Shown here piece after piece: positions 35,324 through 42,819 of a stretch of 50,114 nucleotides of DNA. The translations under genes were made by a program, and so were the position numbers. Each line of letters opens with the position of its first letter. Position 1 is the first letter of the stretch. Under the pieces are notes generated by a model, which was not told the DNA's origin, made no database searches, and worked only from the letters and a program-made list of their open reading frames with translations. Source of the DNA: Lysobacterales bacterium (GTDB lineage Bacteria > Pseudomonadota > Gammaproteobacteria > Xanthomonadales > SZUA-5); the NCBI GenBank assembly GCA_022841325.1, contig JALHRS010000041.1, positions 1-50,114 on the forward strand, in the 5' to 3' direction.

Positions 35324-35433
35324 GGGCAAAGTCTGACCTGCCGACTATTGTCACGCAGACCGCGTTGCGGTCACCGTGACTTCCGTTCACTACGAGACAG
35401 GGCGGACCCGAACGGTACTTGCCCCGCCCTCCC

Positions 35434-36102
35434 CTACCACGGCAGCTCGCTGCCGTTGGCGTGCCAGAAGCTGCCGCTGGTCGCCATGCTCAATGCATTG
35501 ATGCGCTCGATCAACTGCGCGGCTGCCGTGGCCGGATCGATGTCGCCGGCGCCGCCGGTCATCTGCGTGCGCACGAATCCCGGGTGCAGCAGCGCCACGG
35601 CAATCTCGCGTTCCCGACAGTTGATCGCAAGGGATTTGCCGGCGCTGTTCAGGGCCGCCTTGGACATGCGGTAGCCGTAGTAGCCGCCCGAACTGTTGTC
35701 GGCAATGGAGCCCATGCGGCTGGTGATCATCGCCACCTTGCTGCCGGCCTGCAGCACCGGCAACAGCGCCTCGGTCAGCAGCAGCGGCGCGAGGGTGTTG
35801 ACTTCGAACTGTGCACGCAACTGCTCGATCTGCGCCCGCAACTCGCCCAGCGCATCGCGGCGCAGGATGCCGGCACAGTGAATCAGGATATCCAGAGGAC
35901 GATCGCCCACGGCCTCGCGCACGCGATCGATGCCCGCACCCTCGCTCAATTCCACGCCATCAATGCGCTCGCAGGGCAGTTGCGACAGGGCCGGACCGGG
36001 GTCGCGGCAGACCGCAATCACCTCGTCGCCGGCTGCCAGGTAGCTGCGCACCAGTTCCAGGCCTATGCCGCGGGCACTGCCGGTGATCAGGATTCTGGAC
36101 AT
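35434..36102 (-). CDS. Short-chain dehydrogenase/reductase
   Basis: The 222-residue classical SDR has ILITGSARGIGLELV (nucleotide-binding TGxxxGIG), HCAGILRRD, and the catalytic S of TSRMGS with YYGYRMSK (YxxxK). The end GSFWHANGSELPW is typical of the C-factor/CsgA-like SDR group. The second ATG is used because AAGGAG lies 8 nt before it and only 2 nt before the first. Substrate unknown. The 288-nt gap to the next gene (36103-36390) holds no feature I can name. Confidence 0.88.
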   Translation of the reverse strand: MSRILITGSARGIGLELVRSYLAAGDEVIAVCRDPGPALSQLPCERIDGVELSEGAGIDRVREAVGDRPLDILIHCAGILRRDALGELRAQIEQLRAQFEVNTLAPLLLTEALLPVLQAGSKVAMITSRMGSIADNSSGGYYGYRMSKAALNSAGKSLAINCREREIAVALLHPGFVRTQMTGGAGDIDPATAAAQLIERINALSMATSGSFWHANGSELPW

Positions 36103-36390
36103 CTTCATGACTCCTTCGTGCTCGAACAAAGCCAGATCTTATCGGTCCGCGCGTGTAGAGGCGTACTCGATTGTGCTGCCACGAACTGGTCGCGGAATGG
36201 TCTCGAAACCGGACAGTGGCGTCCGCCCGGCGCAAGCTGCAGCCCCGAAATTCTGCGGAAACAGGCCAATGCATGGCTGTATTCGCCAGATTTGCAAATC
36301 GCGAACCGCGATTGCGCGTGATTTGGGCAATGCATCCATTGGCATGGACTTTGCGACCCGCCCACTCAACCTTTGACGTTGGAGTAGACC

Positions 36391-37242
36391 ATGATGATGC
36401 ACCCTGCCCTACCCTTGGCTTCCGCATTGGTGCTGGCACTGCTGCTGAGTCCGGTGACCTTCGCGGCTGAAAAGGTGCTCGGTCCGGGCGAGAACGCCGA
36501 TGTCGGCAGTCGATCGGTCCGGGTCCCGGCAGGGGTTGCGGCCGGCTACATCGATACCGGCAGCGGCAGCGTGGTACTCGAACCCGGCGCCAGCGCGGGC
36601 AACATCGATACCGGCAGTGGCGGCGTTGAACTGGCGTCGGGCGCCAACGCAGGCAACATCGACACCGGCAGCGGTAGCGTGCGCATGGGTGCCGACAGCA
36701 GCGCCGGTCGCATCGACACCGGCAGTGGTGGTGTGCGTCTGGGCGACGGCGTCCGAACCGCGGATATCGACACCGGCAGCGGCAGCCTGCGCGGCGGTGA
36801 GCGCAGTCAGATCGACGGCAAGATCGATACCGGCAGTGGCTCGGTCAAGTTGGGCCGCGGATCGCAAGTGGCCGGCAAGATCGACACCGGCAGCGGCAGT
36901 GTCGAACTCGAAGGCACCCGGGTGGGCGGCGACGTCGACAGCGGCAGTGGTGACATCACGCTGATCGACAGCGAAGTGCGCGGCGATCTAAAGACCACCA
37001 CCGGCAAGATCGATCTGCAGGGCAGCACCGTCATTGGCGGCGATCTGCTGGTGCGCAAGTCGCGTTGCTTCGGCTGGTGCTGGGGCGACGACAAGAAGAC
37101 CACCATCACCATCGGTGCCGGCGTGCAGGTTCTGGGGCAGATCAGGGCAGAACACGAAGTGGAGCTCTGGGTGCACGATTCGGCGCGGATCGGCGCGGTC
37201 ACTGGCGCCGAGGTCAAGCGCTACGCGGCCGAACGCCCGTAG
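36391..37242 (+). CDS. Secreted IDTGSG-repeat beta-solenoid protein
   Basis: This 283-residue protein has a signal peptide (cleavage near VTFAA-E) followed by seven units of about 20-21 residues, each with IDTGSG and then a GxxxG-type turn (for example AGNIDTGSGGVELASGA), and an eighth with DVDSGSG. The pattern fits a right-handed beta-helix of the DUF4097/adhesin or bactofilin type. The last 80 residues are different and include two Cys in RCFGWCWGDD. The nucleotide repeats are also similar, pointing to growth by tandem duplication. GGAG lies 8 nt before the first of three ATGs. A surface or envelope role is likely; no partner is known. Confidence 0.85.
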   Translation: MMMHPALPLASALVLALLLSPVTFAAEKVLGPGENADVGSRSVRVPAGVAAGYIDTGSGSVVLEPGASAGNIDTGSGGVELASGANAGNIDTGSGSVRMGADSSAGRIDTGSGGVRLGDGVRTADIDTGSGSLRGGERSQIDGKIDTGSGSVKLGRGSQVAGKIDTGSGSVELEGTRVGGDVDSGSGDITLIDSEVRGDLKTTTGKIDLQGSTVIGGDLLVRKSRCFGWCWGDDKKTTITIGAGVQVLGQIRAEHEVELWVHDSARIGAVTGAEVKRYAAERP

Positions 37243-37248
37243 TCGTAT

Positions 37249-38223
37249 TCAGCCGGCGTAGTTCAGTACCAGGGCCGCCACCTGCGGCGCCCGATCACGG
37301 CGGTCATAGGCGCGTGTGGTCTGGATACTGGCGTGTCCCAGCCAGTGCTGCACGGTCGCCAGGTCAGCGCCCTGCGCCAGCGCCTGGGTCGCGGCCGTCG
37401 CCCGCATCACGTGCGGGCCGAACCATGGCAGATCGCCGAGCCCCAGATCGAGGCCGTAGCGGCGCACCACCTGGCTGTAGACCGACTGCGCGCTGAGGCG
37501 CCCGTCGCCCCGGGCATTGCGCAAGGCCAGGAACAAGGGACTGGCAGGACCAGCGGCCGGCAGCCGTGCCAGATAGGCCTGGATGCGTTCCAGCGCCTGC
37601 GGGTGCAGGGGCAGTTGCCGCATACGTCCGCCCTTCCCGCGCACGCGCAGGCGCCAGCGACCGCGGTCGCGATGGACGTCGCCGCGGTTGAGCGCCACCA
37701 GTTCACTGCGGCGCAATCCTTGCCACAGCAGCAGCGCCAGAATGGCGCGGTCGCGCAAGCCCTTGAGCGTGCCGCTCGAAGGCGCCTCCAATAGCGCTAT
37801 GGCTTCTGCCTCAGACAGGGCCGGGGTTTGCCCCTCGTAGCTCTCGACCACCGGTCGGCGCACGGCCTGCACCGGGTTCGCAGCCATCCACTGGCGCTCA
37901 CACAGGTATCGAAACAGCGACGCCAGCGCCGACAGCTTGCGGCGCTGGGTCGCCGCTCCCGCGCCCTGCTGCTGAAGATGATGACGCCAGGCCAGCACTT
38001 CAGCCATCTGCACCGACTGCAGCTGCGCCGCGGAGCTGATCTGGCGGAAGTGCAGGAAATCGCGGACGTCAGCGGCATAGGCGCGACGCGAATGCGGGCT
38101 CAGCAACTGCGCCAGCCACTCCCCCTGCATCCGGATGCCAGCCAGGCCAGCCAGGTCTGGCGCCTGCTGGGGTGCCAGCAGTTCCTGGGGACTCGTTAAC
38201 GCGGGTTGCGTCTTCTTGGTCAT
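37249..38223 (-). CDS. XerC/D-like tyrosine recombinase
   Basis: At 324 residues the protein has the SAM-like N-terminal domain (SPHSRRAYAADVRDFLHF) and a catalytic domain with R in WQGLRRSELVAL, K in RVRGKGGRMRQLP, H-x-x-R in GPHVMRATAAT, H in HWLGHASIQTT and the Tyr nucleophile in TRAYDRRD. It should resolve multimers or catalyse site-specific exchange. It sits next to rep-par genes, and a 14+6+14 inverted site lies 10 nt before its ATG. It is too diverged to be called the chromosomal XerC or XerD. No phage genes accompany it. Confidence 0.9.
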   Translation of the reverse strand: MTKKTQPALTSPQELLAPQQAPDLAGLAGIRMQGEWLAQLLSPHSRRAYAADVRDFLHFRQISSAAQLQSVQMAEVLAWRHHLQQQGAGAATQRRKLSALASLFRYLCERQWMAANPVQAVRRPVVESYEGQTPALSEAEAIALLEAPSSGTLKGLRDRAILALLLWQGLRRSELVALNRGDVHRDRGRWRLRVRGKGGRMRQLPLHPQALERIQAYLARLPAAGPASPLFLALRNARGDGRLSAQSVYSQVVRRYGLDLGLGDLPWFGPHVMRATAATQALAQGADLATVQHWLGHASIQTTRAYDRRDRAPQVAALVLNYAG

Positions 38224-38232
38224 GCCGGCAGT

Positions 38233-38266
38233 TTAACTAATGATAAATAATCTTATCACTAGTTAA
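38233..38266. other. dif-like recombination site (14-bp arms, 6-bp spacer)
   Basis: TTAACTAATGATAA and TTATCACTAGTTAA are inverted repeats agreeing at 13 of 14 positions and separated by ATAATC. The layout matches Xer/Cre-type core sites (two recombinase arms around a 6-bp exchange region), and it is the most AT-rich spot nearby. It is directly upstream of the recombinase gene. An autoregulatory operator at the same place is the alternative. Confidence 0.6.
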
Positions 38267-38413
38267 TAACCTGCAGAGGGCGCCACTGAGGGCTCGTCAT
38301 TCCATTGAGTCGACAATCCGCGCTGGGTGCGAGCCGTAGGTGATCCGGTCCAGAGGTATCAGCTTCGACAGCCGGACAGCTGGCATGGGGACAGGGGGAA
38401 GCTCCGCGCTAAT

Positions 38414-38432
38414 TCGAGAAAAAGGTGGTGGT
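38414..38432 (+). repeat. Iteron copy
   Basis: TCGAGAAAAAGGTGGTGGT matches the iteron consensus GCGAGAAAAAGGTGGTG at 16 of 17 positions. It lies in the 833-nt gene-free region between the recombinase and the rep gene. Confidence 0.7.
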
Positions 38433-38746
38433 TTCTATCGCCGACCTTCGCTGGTCCAGGAACACCGATCCGGCGTCCGGTCGTGTTCGCAACCGGAGCA
38501 TCTTCGCAAGCACACAAATCCCGTCAAATCAGTGCGATAGCGCAGTCTTTGGCAAGCAAATCCAAGGCTGGCAACCGCTTTCAGGAGGGAGAGCCAATGG
38601 TTGCCCCGCAAGCCAGGGTTGAACTATCGATCGGGGACGAAGGCTTCGTGACTCGGGTTGCCATGAGCCGCTTCGGCGCTACATCGACCACAGACCAAGG
38701 ACCACCTGAAACCTGAAGTAGGCCGTGGACGCTGTAGCTGGATCGC

Positions 38747-38884
38747 AGCGGCTCTTGAGGAGGGACGCGCGCCTGCGCGGCCGCTCTTGACCTGTGGTCT
38801 GGACGTAGGCCGGGGGTGCCGCGCAGCGGCTCCCCGGCTGCCCGTGCCGGGGAGCGCGCCTGCTGCGCGCACCCACGGCCTAGC
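38747..38884. repeat. Two adjacent intergenic repeats
   Basis: A partial copy of the 28569 family (TGAGGAGGGACGCGCGCCTG...CGGCCGCTCTTGACC, 38747-38791) is followed by a full copy of the 15683 family (38805-38884: GTAGGCCGGGGGTGCCGCGC and its inverted partner). The remainder of the 38224-39056 gap holds only two iterons and the dif-like site; no gene is supported. Confidence 0.7.
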
Positions 38885-38945
38885 TCTGCAATTTGCTGCT
38901 TGTGCGCAACAACGACTGTGAGGGGCAATGCAGCAAGGTCTTGAA

Positions 38946-38964
38946 GCGAGAAAAAGGTGGTGGT
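38946..38964 (+). repeat. Iteron copy
   Basis: GCGAGAAAAAGGTGGTGGT is an exact match to the iteron consensus, about 90 nt beyond the 3' end of the rep gene and in the same orientation as the main cluster at 42332-42440. Confidence 0.75.
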
Positions 38965-39056
38965 GCGAACCGGCGCTTCGGGTGCAATCCCTGGTGCAGC
39001 AGCCTGGTGGTTGAGCCGCAGCTCGCGTCAAGCGCGCGTGTGCGCGGCAGAGCGGC

Positions 39057-39911
39057 TCAGGAATCGCCCGAAGGTCCGCGGCGCGACTGCGCCATCAGCT
39101 CTTCCGGGTCGTAGCCCAGTCGGCGCATATGCGCCTCCCACTCCTGGCGCTCCTCGTCGGCCCTGGCAGGCGGCGGCGCCACGGCCCTGGCGGGTGCCGT
39201 CTGGGCCGGCGCCCTGGGTTTGGGCGCCGATGGTGCCCGGCCGATGACGAACTCGAAATGGCTGACGTTACGGCCGATCTTGCCCTTGTCATAGCGGATG
39301 CGCAGCTCGGTGCGCTCATTGAGCTGGGCCACGGCGGGTGCGACCACCCAGCGCTCGAACTCCGAAAAGCGCGGGTAGCTGTCGACACAATCCAGCCAGC
39401 GTCGCAGCTGTTCGACCGTCACCTGGCGTCGGCCAAGGCCAGCGTACTGCGCCAGCACTTCAAACATGCGGATGGCGAAGGTGGAAGACAGACGCGCCAC
39501 CGATTCCAGCGGATAGCTGGTGAAGCGGTCCTTGAGCGCCGAGATGAAGGGCAGCATCTCCGGCGAGAAGTTCAGCACGACGCGGCCGCGGCGGTTCTGG
39601 TAGCGGATCATCGAGACCCAGCGCAGCAGCGTCTCCTGACCGGTCTGGGCATCGCTCAGGGTCACCTTGCGCTCGAACAGGCGCACGGCAGCGTCTTTCA
39701 GCTCCTCGTAGACTTTTTCCGCCGACAGCCCGAAGGTCTCGCGAAAGGGCGCGGCCTCGACCACGAAGGTGCGCTGCTGTTCCAGCGACTGCCGCGAGTC
39801 AACCTGGGCCACGCAGAACAGCACCAAGCGCTGTTCCTGCAGCGTCAAACGATAGGAAGCCTCGACGATGGCATTCGCCTTGGTCACCAGCATGCTTCCA
39901 GCGCGTTTCAT
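39057..39911 (-). CDS. Rep_3-family plasmid replication initiator (RepB/RepM-like)
   Basis: The 284-residue initiator starts with the family signature LVTKANAIVEASYRLTLQEQR and has two winged-helix domains typical of iteron-binding Rep_3 proteins (YEELKDAAVRLFERKVTL, RWVSMIRYQNRRGRVVLNFS, DSYPRFSEFERWVVAPAVAQLNE). A Pro/Ala-rich linker and a C-terminal helical tail (QEWEAHMRRLGYDPEELMAQ) follow. It would open the origin at the iterons. Its RBS region is itself an iteron copy, suggesting autoregulation. A second possible start is the Met seven codons on (MLVTKAN). It follows parB by 27 nt in a parA-parB-rep operon. Confidence 0.9.
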   Translation of the reverse strand: MKRAGSMLVTKANAIVEASYRLTLQEQRLVLFCVAQVDSRQSLEQQRTFVVEAAPFRETFGLSAEKVYEELKDAAVRLFERKVTLSDAQTGQETLLRWVSMIRYQNRRGRVVLNFSPEMLPFISALKDRFTSYPLESVARLSSTFAIRMFEVLAQYAGLGRRQVTVEQLRRWLDCVDSYPRFSEFERWVVAPAVAQLNERTELRIRYDKGKIGRNVSHFEFVIGRAPSAPKPRAPAQTAPARAVAPPPARADEERQEWEAHMRRLGYDPEELMAQSRRGPSGDS

Positions 39912-39930
39912 GTCACCACCTTTATCTCGC
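39912..39930 (-). repeat. Iteron overlapping the rep ribosome-binding site
   Basis: On the minus strand GCGAGATAAAGGTGGTGAC ends at the base before the rep ATG. It matches the iteron consensus at 16 of 17 positions, and its AAAGGTGGTG part is the only Shine-Dalgarno-like sequence for rep. Binding by Rep could block its own expression. Confidence 0.7.
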
Positions 39931-39938
39931 GCGAACTG

Positions 39939-40970
39939 CTATTTCTTTTTCTTTTTCAACGATTTGTCGGGTTCTTTGGCTGCCAAAGTGCGGCCCTGCG
40001 CCCATTCGCCCAGGAACTGGTTCAACGCCGACACCAGGGCTTTGCGCTCATCCGCCGCCAGTCCCTTGGACCAGCGCACCACCAGATTGCTGCGATCGGG
40101 GCTGGCCACCGTCGCCAGCAGTTGGCCATCGGCGCTCATCACCGATTCCTCCACCTTGTGCTTGGCGCTGCGTCGTGCCGGCAGCAGTTCCGCCTCGAGT
40201 TCGGTGTAGGCAACCAGTGTCCGTGCCGCATTCCAGTCGGACTTGCGGGCCTGCTCACCGATGGCGCTGAGGCGCTGGCGGATCTCGTCCATCCGATCCA
40301 GCGCGCGGGCACGGCCGACAAAGCGCGCCAGGCGCCGACCCAGTTCACGCGACAGGCGGTCATGACCACCCAGCGCCAGCACGAAGGGGTAGGGCAGCTC
40401 TGCCAGAGACAGCTTGAATGACAGATCGCCCGCCGAGACCTGCAGCCACTGCGCCAGCGCTTCCTGGGTGGCGAACAACTGCCGCTGCAGCCAGACACTC
40501 CATTTGACGCCGGTCTCGTAGGCCGAGTGCTTGCGGCTGGCATCAGCGGTTTCGGTCAGCAGCGCGGCGTCGCGGTCGCTGAGCTCGGCGACGATGGCCT
40601 TCAGCGGCTGTCCGAGATGGGCACAGGCAAAACGCCTGCGCGAACCATCGATGACTTCGAAGTCGGCGCTGGCATCACCGGTGACCGGGCGCACGATCGC
40701 CGGCGTGGTCTGCCCGTGGCTGCCGATGGAATCGATCAGATCACTGACCGTGCGGGCATCGAGCGCGGCCTGCAGGCGGCCCTGCAGCTCCCAGACCCGA
40801 ACGCGGTTCGGATCCACTTCCCGCAACACCAGCGGTGAGCCCGTCATCTGTTCCAGCCGGCCCAGGATGCCGCGCCCGGTTTTGGGCAGGGGCACGCCCG
40901 GGGCCGCGGCCGCGCCTATTCCTTCCAGCAGGCGTCGCGCCCGGTCCTGCGCACTGCGTCCGCTACTCAT
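39939..40970 (-). CDS. parB: Plasmid partition protein ParB
   Basis: The protein (343 aa) has the ParB/Spo0J N-terminal nuclease-like fold: VDPNRVRVWELQGR, DLIDSIGSHGQTTPAIVRPV and FEVIDGSRRRFACAHLG (the box II region). A central HTH region (FATQEALAQWLQVSAGDLSFKLSLAELP) and a Lys-rich end (DKSLKKKKK) follow. It binds a centromere site and ParA. Its start overlaps the parA stop by 4 nt. The centromere is not recognised; no palindromic parS of the chromosomal type is visible. Confidence 0.92.
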   Translation of the reverse strand: MSSGRSAQDRARRLLEGIGAAAAPGVPLPKTGRGILGRLEQMTGSPLVLREVDPNRVRVWELQGRLQAALDARTVSDLIDSIGSHGQTTPAIVRPVTGDASADFEVIDGSRRRFACAHLGQPLKAIVAELSDRDAALLTETADASRKHSAYETGVKWSVWLQRQLFATQEALAQWLQVSAGDLSFKLSLAELPYPFVLALGGHDRLSRELGRRLARFVGRARALDRMDEIRQRLSAIGEQARKSDWNAARTLVAYTELEAELLPARRSAKHKVEESVMSADGQLLATVASPDRSNLVVRWSKGLAADERKALVSALNQFLGEWAQGRTLAAKEPDKSLKKKKK

Positions 40971-42181
40971 GCCTTAGTCCCCCGTTTGAGATCGATCATC
41001 CCCAGCATCTCCTCGAAGACCTCGTCCAGGGCTTCGCGCACGCGCCGGTTGGCTTCGGCCTGGCTGCGATCGACCTGGTTGCTGCCCTCATAGCAACTCG
41101 GTGCGCCGGCCGAGCCGCGGCGCACGGCCTCGGACATCGGAAAGTGATTGTTGAAGATCAGGCTGCCGAAGAAGCGGCTGGCCAGCAGCGCATGGGTCTG
41201 GTCACTCAGCGAGCCCTTCTGCAGCTGCGTCAGCAACAGCCTCAGCCAACGCTTGCGGTCATTGAAGCCGGGCAGCCGCTCGGTCCAGGCGTGTACCACC
41301 TTGGCAAACTTCACCGCCGCTTCCAGATCCAGATTGCGCGGCGGCACCGGAATCACCAGTCCGTCAGAGGCGACCACTGCATTGATGGCCGCCAGGTTCA
41401 GCGCCGGGGCGCTGTCCAGCAGCACGAAATCGTATTGGTCCAGTCGCCGCATCGCCGTGTCCAGACGGCGCCAGAAGGGATTGTCCTGGATGCCGGTGCG
41501 GGCAGTTTCCACGGCCAGCAGCATCTCCGCGTCATAGACATCCACCGATGCCGGAATGATGTCGATCGTCGGCCAATGGGTCTGATGCACCAGCGTCAGC
41601 GGATCGTCGATCTCGCCGGTCAATATTGGCCCGATGGTCTGTTCCCAGTCGATGCCGCGCACCGGCTCGCCGTTGCGGCTGACCTCGAAGGACGCCGTCA
41701 GCGAGCCCTGCGGGTCCAGATCCACCAGCAGCACCCGATAGCCTCGGGAAGCCAGAAAATGGCTGGCCAGATAGGTGCAGGTGGTCTTGGAACTGCCACC
41801 CTTGAAGTTGACGAAACCGAGTACATAAGGGCGCCGCGCCGGGGTCTTCGGCAGGGTGCCGGCGTAGGCTCGGATGGCGTTGATCTCTTCCAGCGTATAC
41901 ATCCGACGCCCACCCGCGCTGCGATCGGCAGGCGCTGGGAAATTGCCCTCACTCTCCTGCGAGCGCAGCCAGGAGACCGAGCGACCGACTTCCCGAGCCG
42001 CTTCCTGAATCCGGTAGCGCCGCAAGGTCTTCAGACCGATGGGCGGGGCATGCAGCTCGCGCAGGGTACTGATGAAACTGTCACCCAGCGTGGCTACAAT
42101 CTCGAGGGATTCCTGCACGTCGAGCTTGCTGACGACGTCCGGAGTGAGCATGGCCGCCGCCGCTTCTTGTTGCTTGTTCAT
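40967..42181 (-). CDS. parA: Plasmid partition ATPase ParA (type Ia)
   Basis: At 404 residues this is the long, DNA-binding ParA type. A MerR-like HTH (about 55-110; YRIQEAAREVGRSVSWLR and GGRRMYTLEEINAIRAY) is followed by the deviant Walker A NFKGGSSKTT, the Walker A' region VLLVDLDPQGSLT and Walker B DFVLLDSAPALN. Such proteins move plasmids over the nucleoid and repress their own promoter. The gene heads parA-parB-rep, with the iteron origin directly upstream. Confidence 0.94.
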   Translation of the reverse strand: MNKQQEAAAAMLTPDVVSKLDVQESLEIVATLGDSFISTLRELHAPPIGLKTLRRYRIQEAAREVGRSVSWLRSQESEGNFPAPADRSAGGRRMYTLEEINAIRAYAGTLPKTPARRPYVLGFVNFKGGSSKTTCTYLASHFLASRGYRVLLVDLDPQGSLTASFEVSRNGEPVRGIDWEQTIGPILTGEIDDPLTLVHQTHWPTIDIIPASVDVYDAEMLLAVETARTGIQDNPFWRRLDTAMRRLDQYDFVLLDSAPALNLAAINAVVASDGLVIPVPPRNLDLEAAVKFAKVVHAWTERLPGFNDRKRWLRLLLTQLQKGSLSDQTHALLASRFFGSLIFNNHFPMSEAVRRGSAGAPSCYEGSNQVDRSQAEANRRVREALDEVFEEMLGMIDLKRGTKA

Positions 42182-42440
42182 CGCTAAAGTAGCTCTGATG
42201 ACGTAACTGCACGCAAAGCTACCATGCTCTGTTGCTGCTAGTCAGCTGTTTTTGTTTTGTGTTTAGAGCTTTTAGTAGCTTGTTTATGCGCACCAGAACC
42301 GTAGTCAAAACGGGGACTTGAACGCTCACACGCGAGAAAAGGGGGGTACAAGGCGAGAGATAGGTGGTGCTGGAGCGAGGAAAAGGCGGTTGCCAGACGA
42401 GAAATAGGTTGCTCCCGGGCGTGAAAAAGGTGCTTGTGAT
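42182..42440 (+). other. Candidate replication origin: AT-rich segment plus five iterons
   Basis: Five direct repeats begin at 42332, 42353, 42375, 42397 and 42419, spaced 21-22 nt (two helical turns). They are variants of GCGAGAAAAAGGTGGTG, for example GCGAGAGATAGGTGGTG and GCGTGAAAAAGGTGCTT. The segment 42182-42290 beside them is AT-rich (TTTTTGTTTTGTGTTTAGAG) and holds GTAGCT/AGCTAC motifs at 42189, 42218 and 42275, possible ParA or Rep operator half-sites in front of parA. Periodicity, the neighbouring Rep_3 gene and the matching single iterons elsewhere together indicate an iteron origin. Confidence 0.8.
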
Positions 42441-42643
42441 CGCCACCGGCGCGCCCCTGGGATCTCGACCTTTGGCAGCCAAAGATCAGCGCAAGTCCCT
42501 GATTACGGAACTGTCGCAAGCTTGGGCGAGGTGTCCCCAACTGCAGCAGCGATTCCCCGGCCATGACGCGTAGACTGTGACTGCCGGGAGCGGATAGCCG
42601 GCAACACCAGATCGCAGTCGAACATCGCCAAATCGAGGTCGTC

Positions 42644-42742
42644 ATGAGCAAAGGCATGGATCAAAAGAAGAGCGCCAAGAAGCAGCCGCTGAAGACTCCC
42701 AAGGAGAAGCGCGCGGCCAAACAGGAGAAGAAGGCCAAGTAG
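42644..42742 (+). CDS. Lys-rich micro-protein (MSKGMDQKK type)
   Basis: A 32-codon ORF encodes MSKGMDQKKSAKKQPLKTPK and then EKRAAKQEKKAK. Similar tiny Lys/Ala-rich proteins starting MSKGMDQKK are common hypotheticals in Proteobacteria as I recall. A purine-rich AATCGAGGTC precedes the ATG (GAGG 6 nt upstream). Its function is unknown; strongly basic character suggests nucleic-acid contact. The gap 42441-42643 around it shows no other gene. Confidence 0.7.
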   Translation: MSKGMDQKKSAKKQPLKTPKEKRAAKQEKKAK

Positions 42743-42819
42743 CCGATGCGCGCGAATGCGGCAGTGCGGCTTGACCCGTCCCGGCTGCCAGCCCAGAGTC
42801 GGGCGGGGGAGGGCAGGGC

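Noticed and set aside
36550..37010. CRISPR-like spacing of repeated ATCGACACCGGCAGCGG segments
   Set aside because: The repeats are in frame in a secreted protein, encode IDTGSG units and are degenerate at third codon positions, so they are coding tandem repeats.
37249..38223. Phage or genomic-island integrase
   Set aside because: No phage genes, tRNA attachment site or excisionase nearby; the neighbouring rep-par genes and dif-like site fit a replicon resolution role.
38327..38716. Plus-strand 129-codon open frame in the gap before rep
   Set aside because: It runs through an iteron, has no similarity and no convincing ribosome-binding site.
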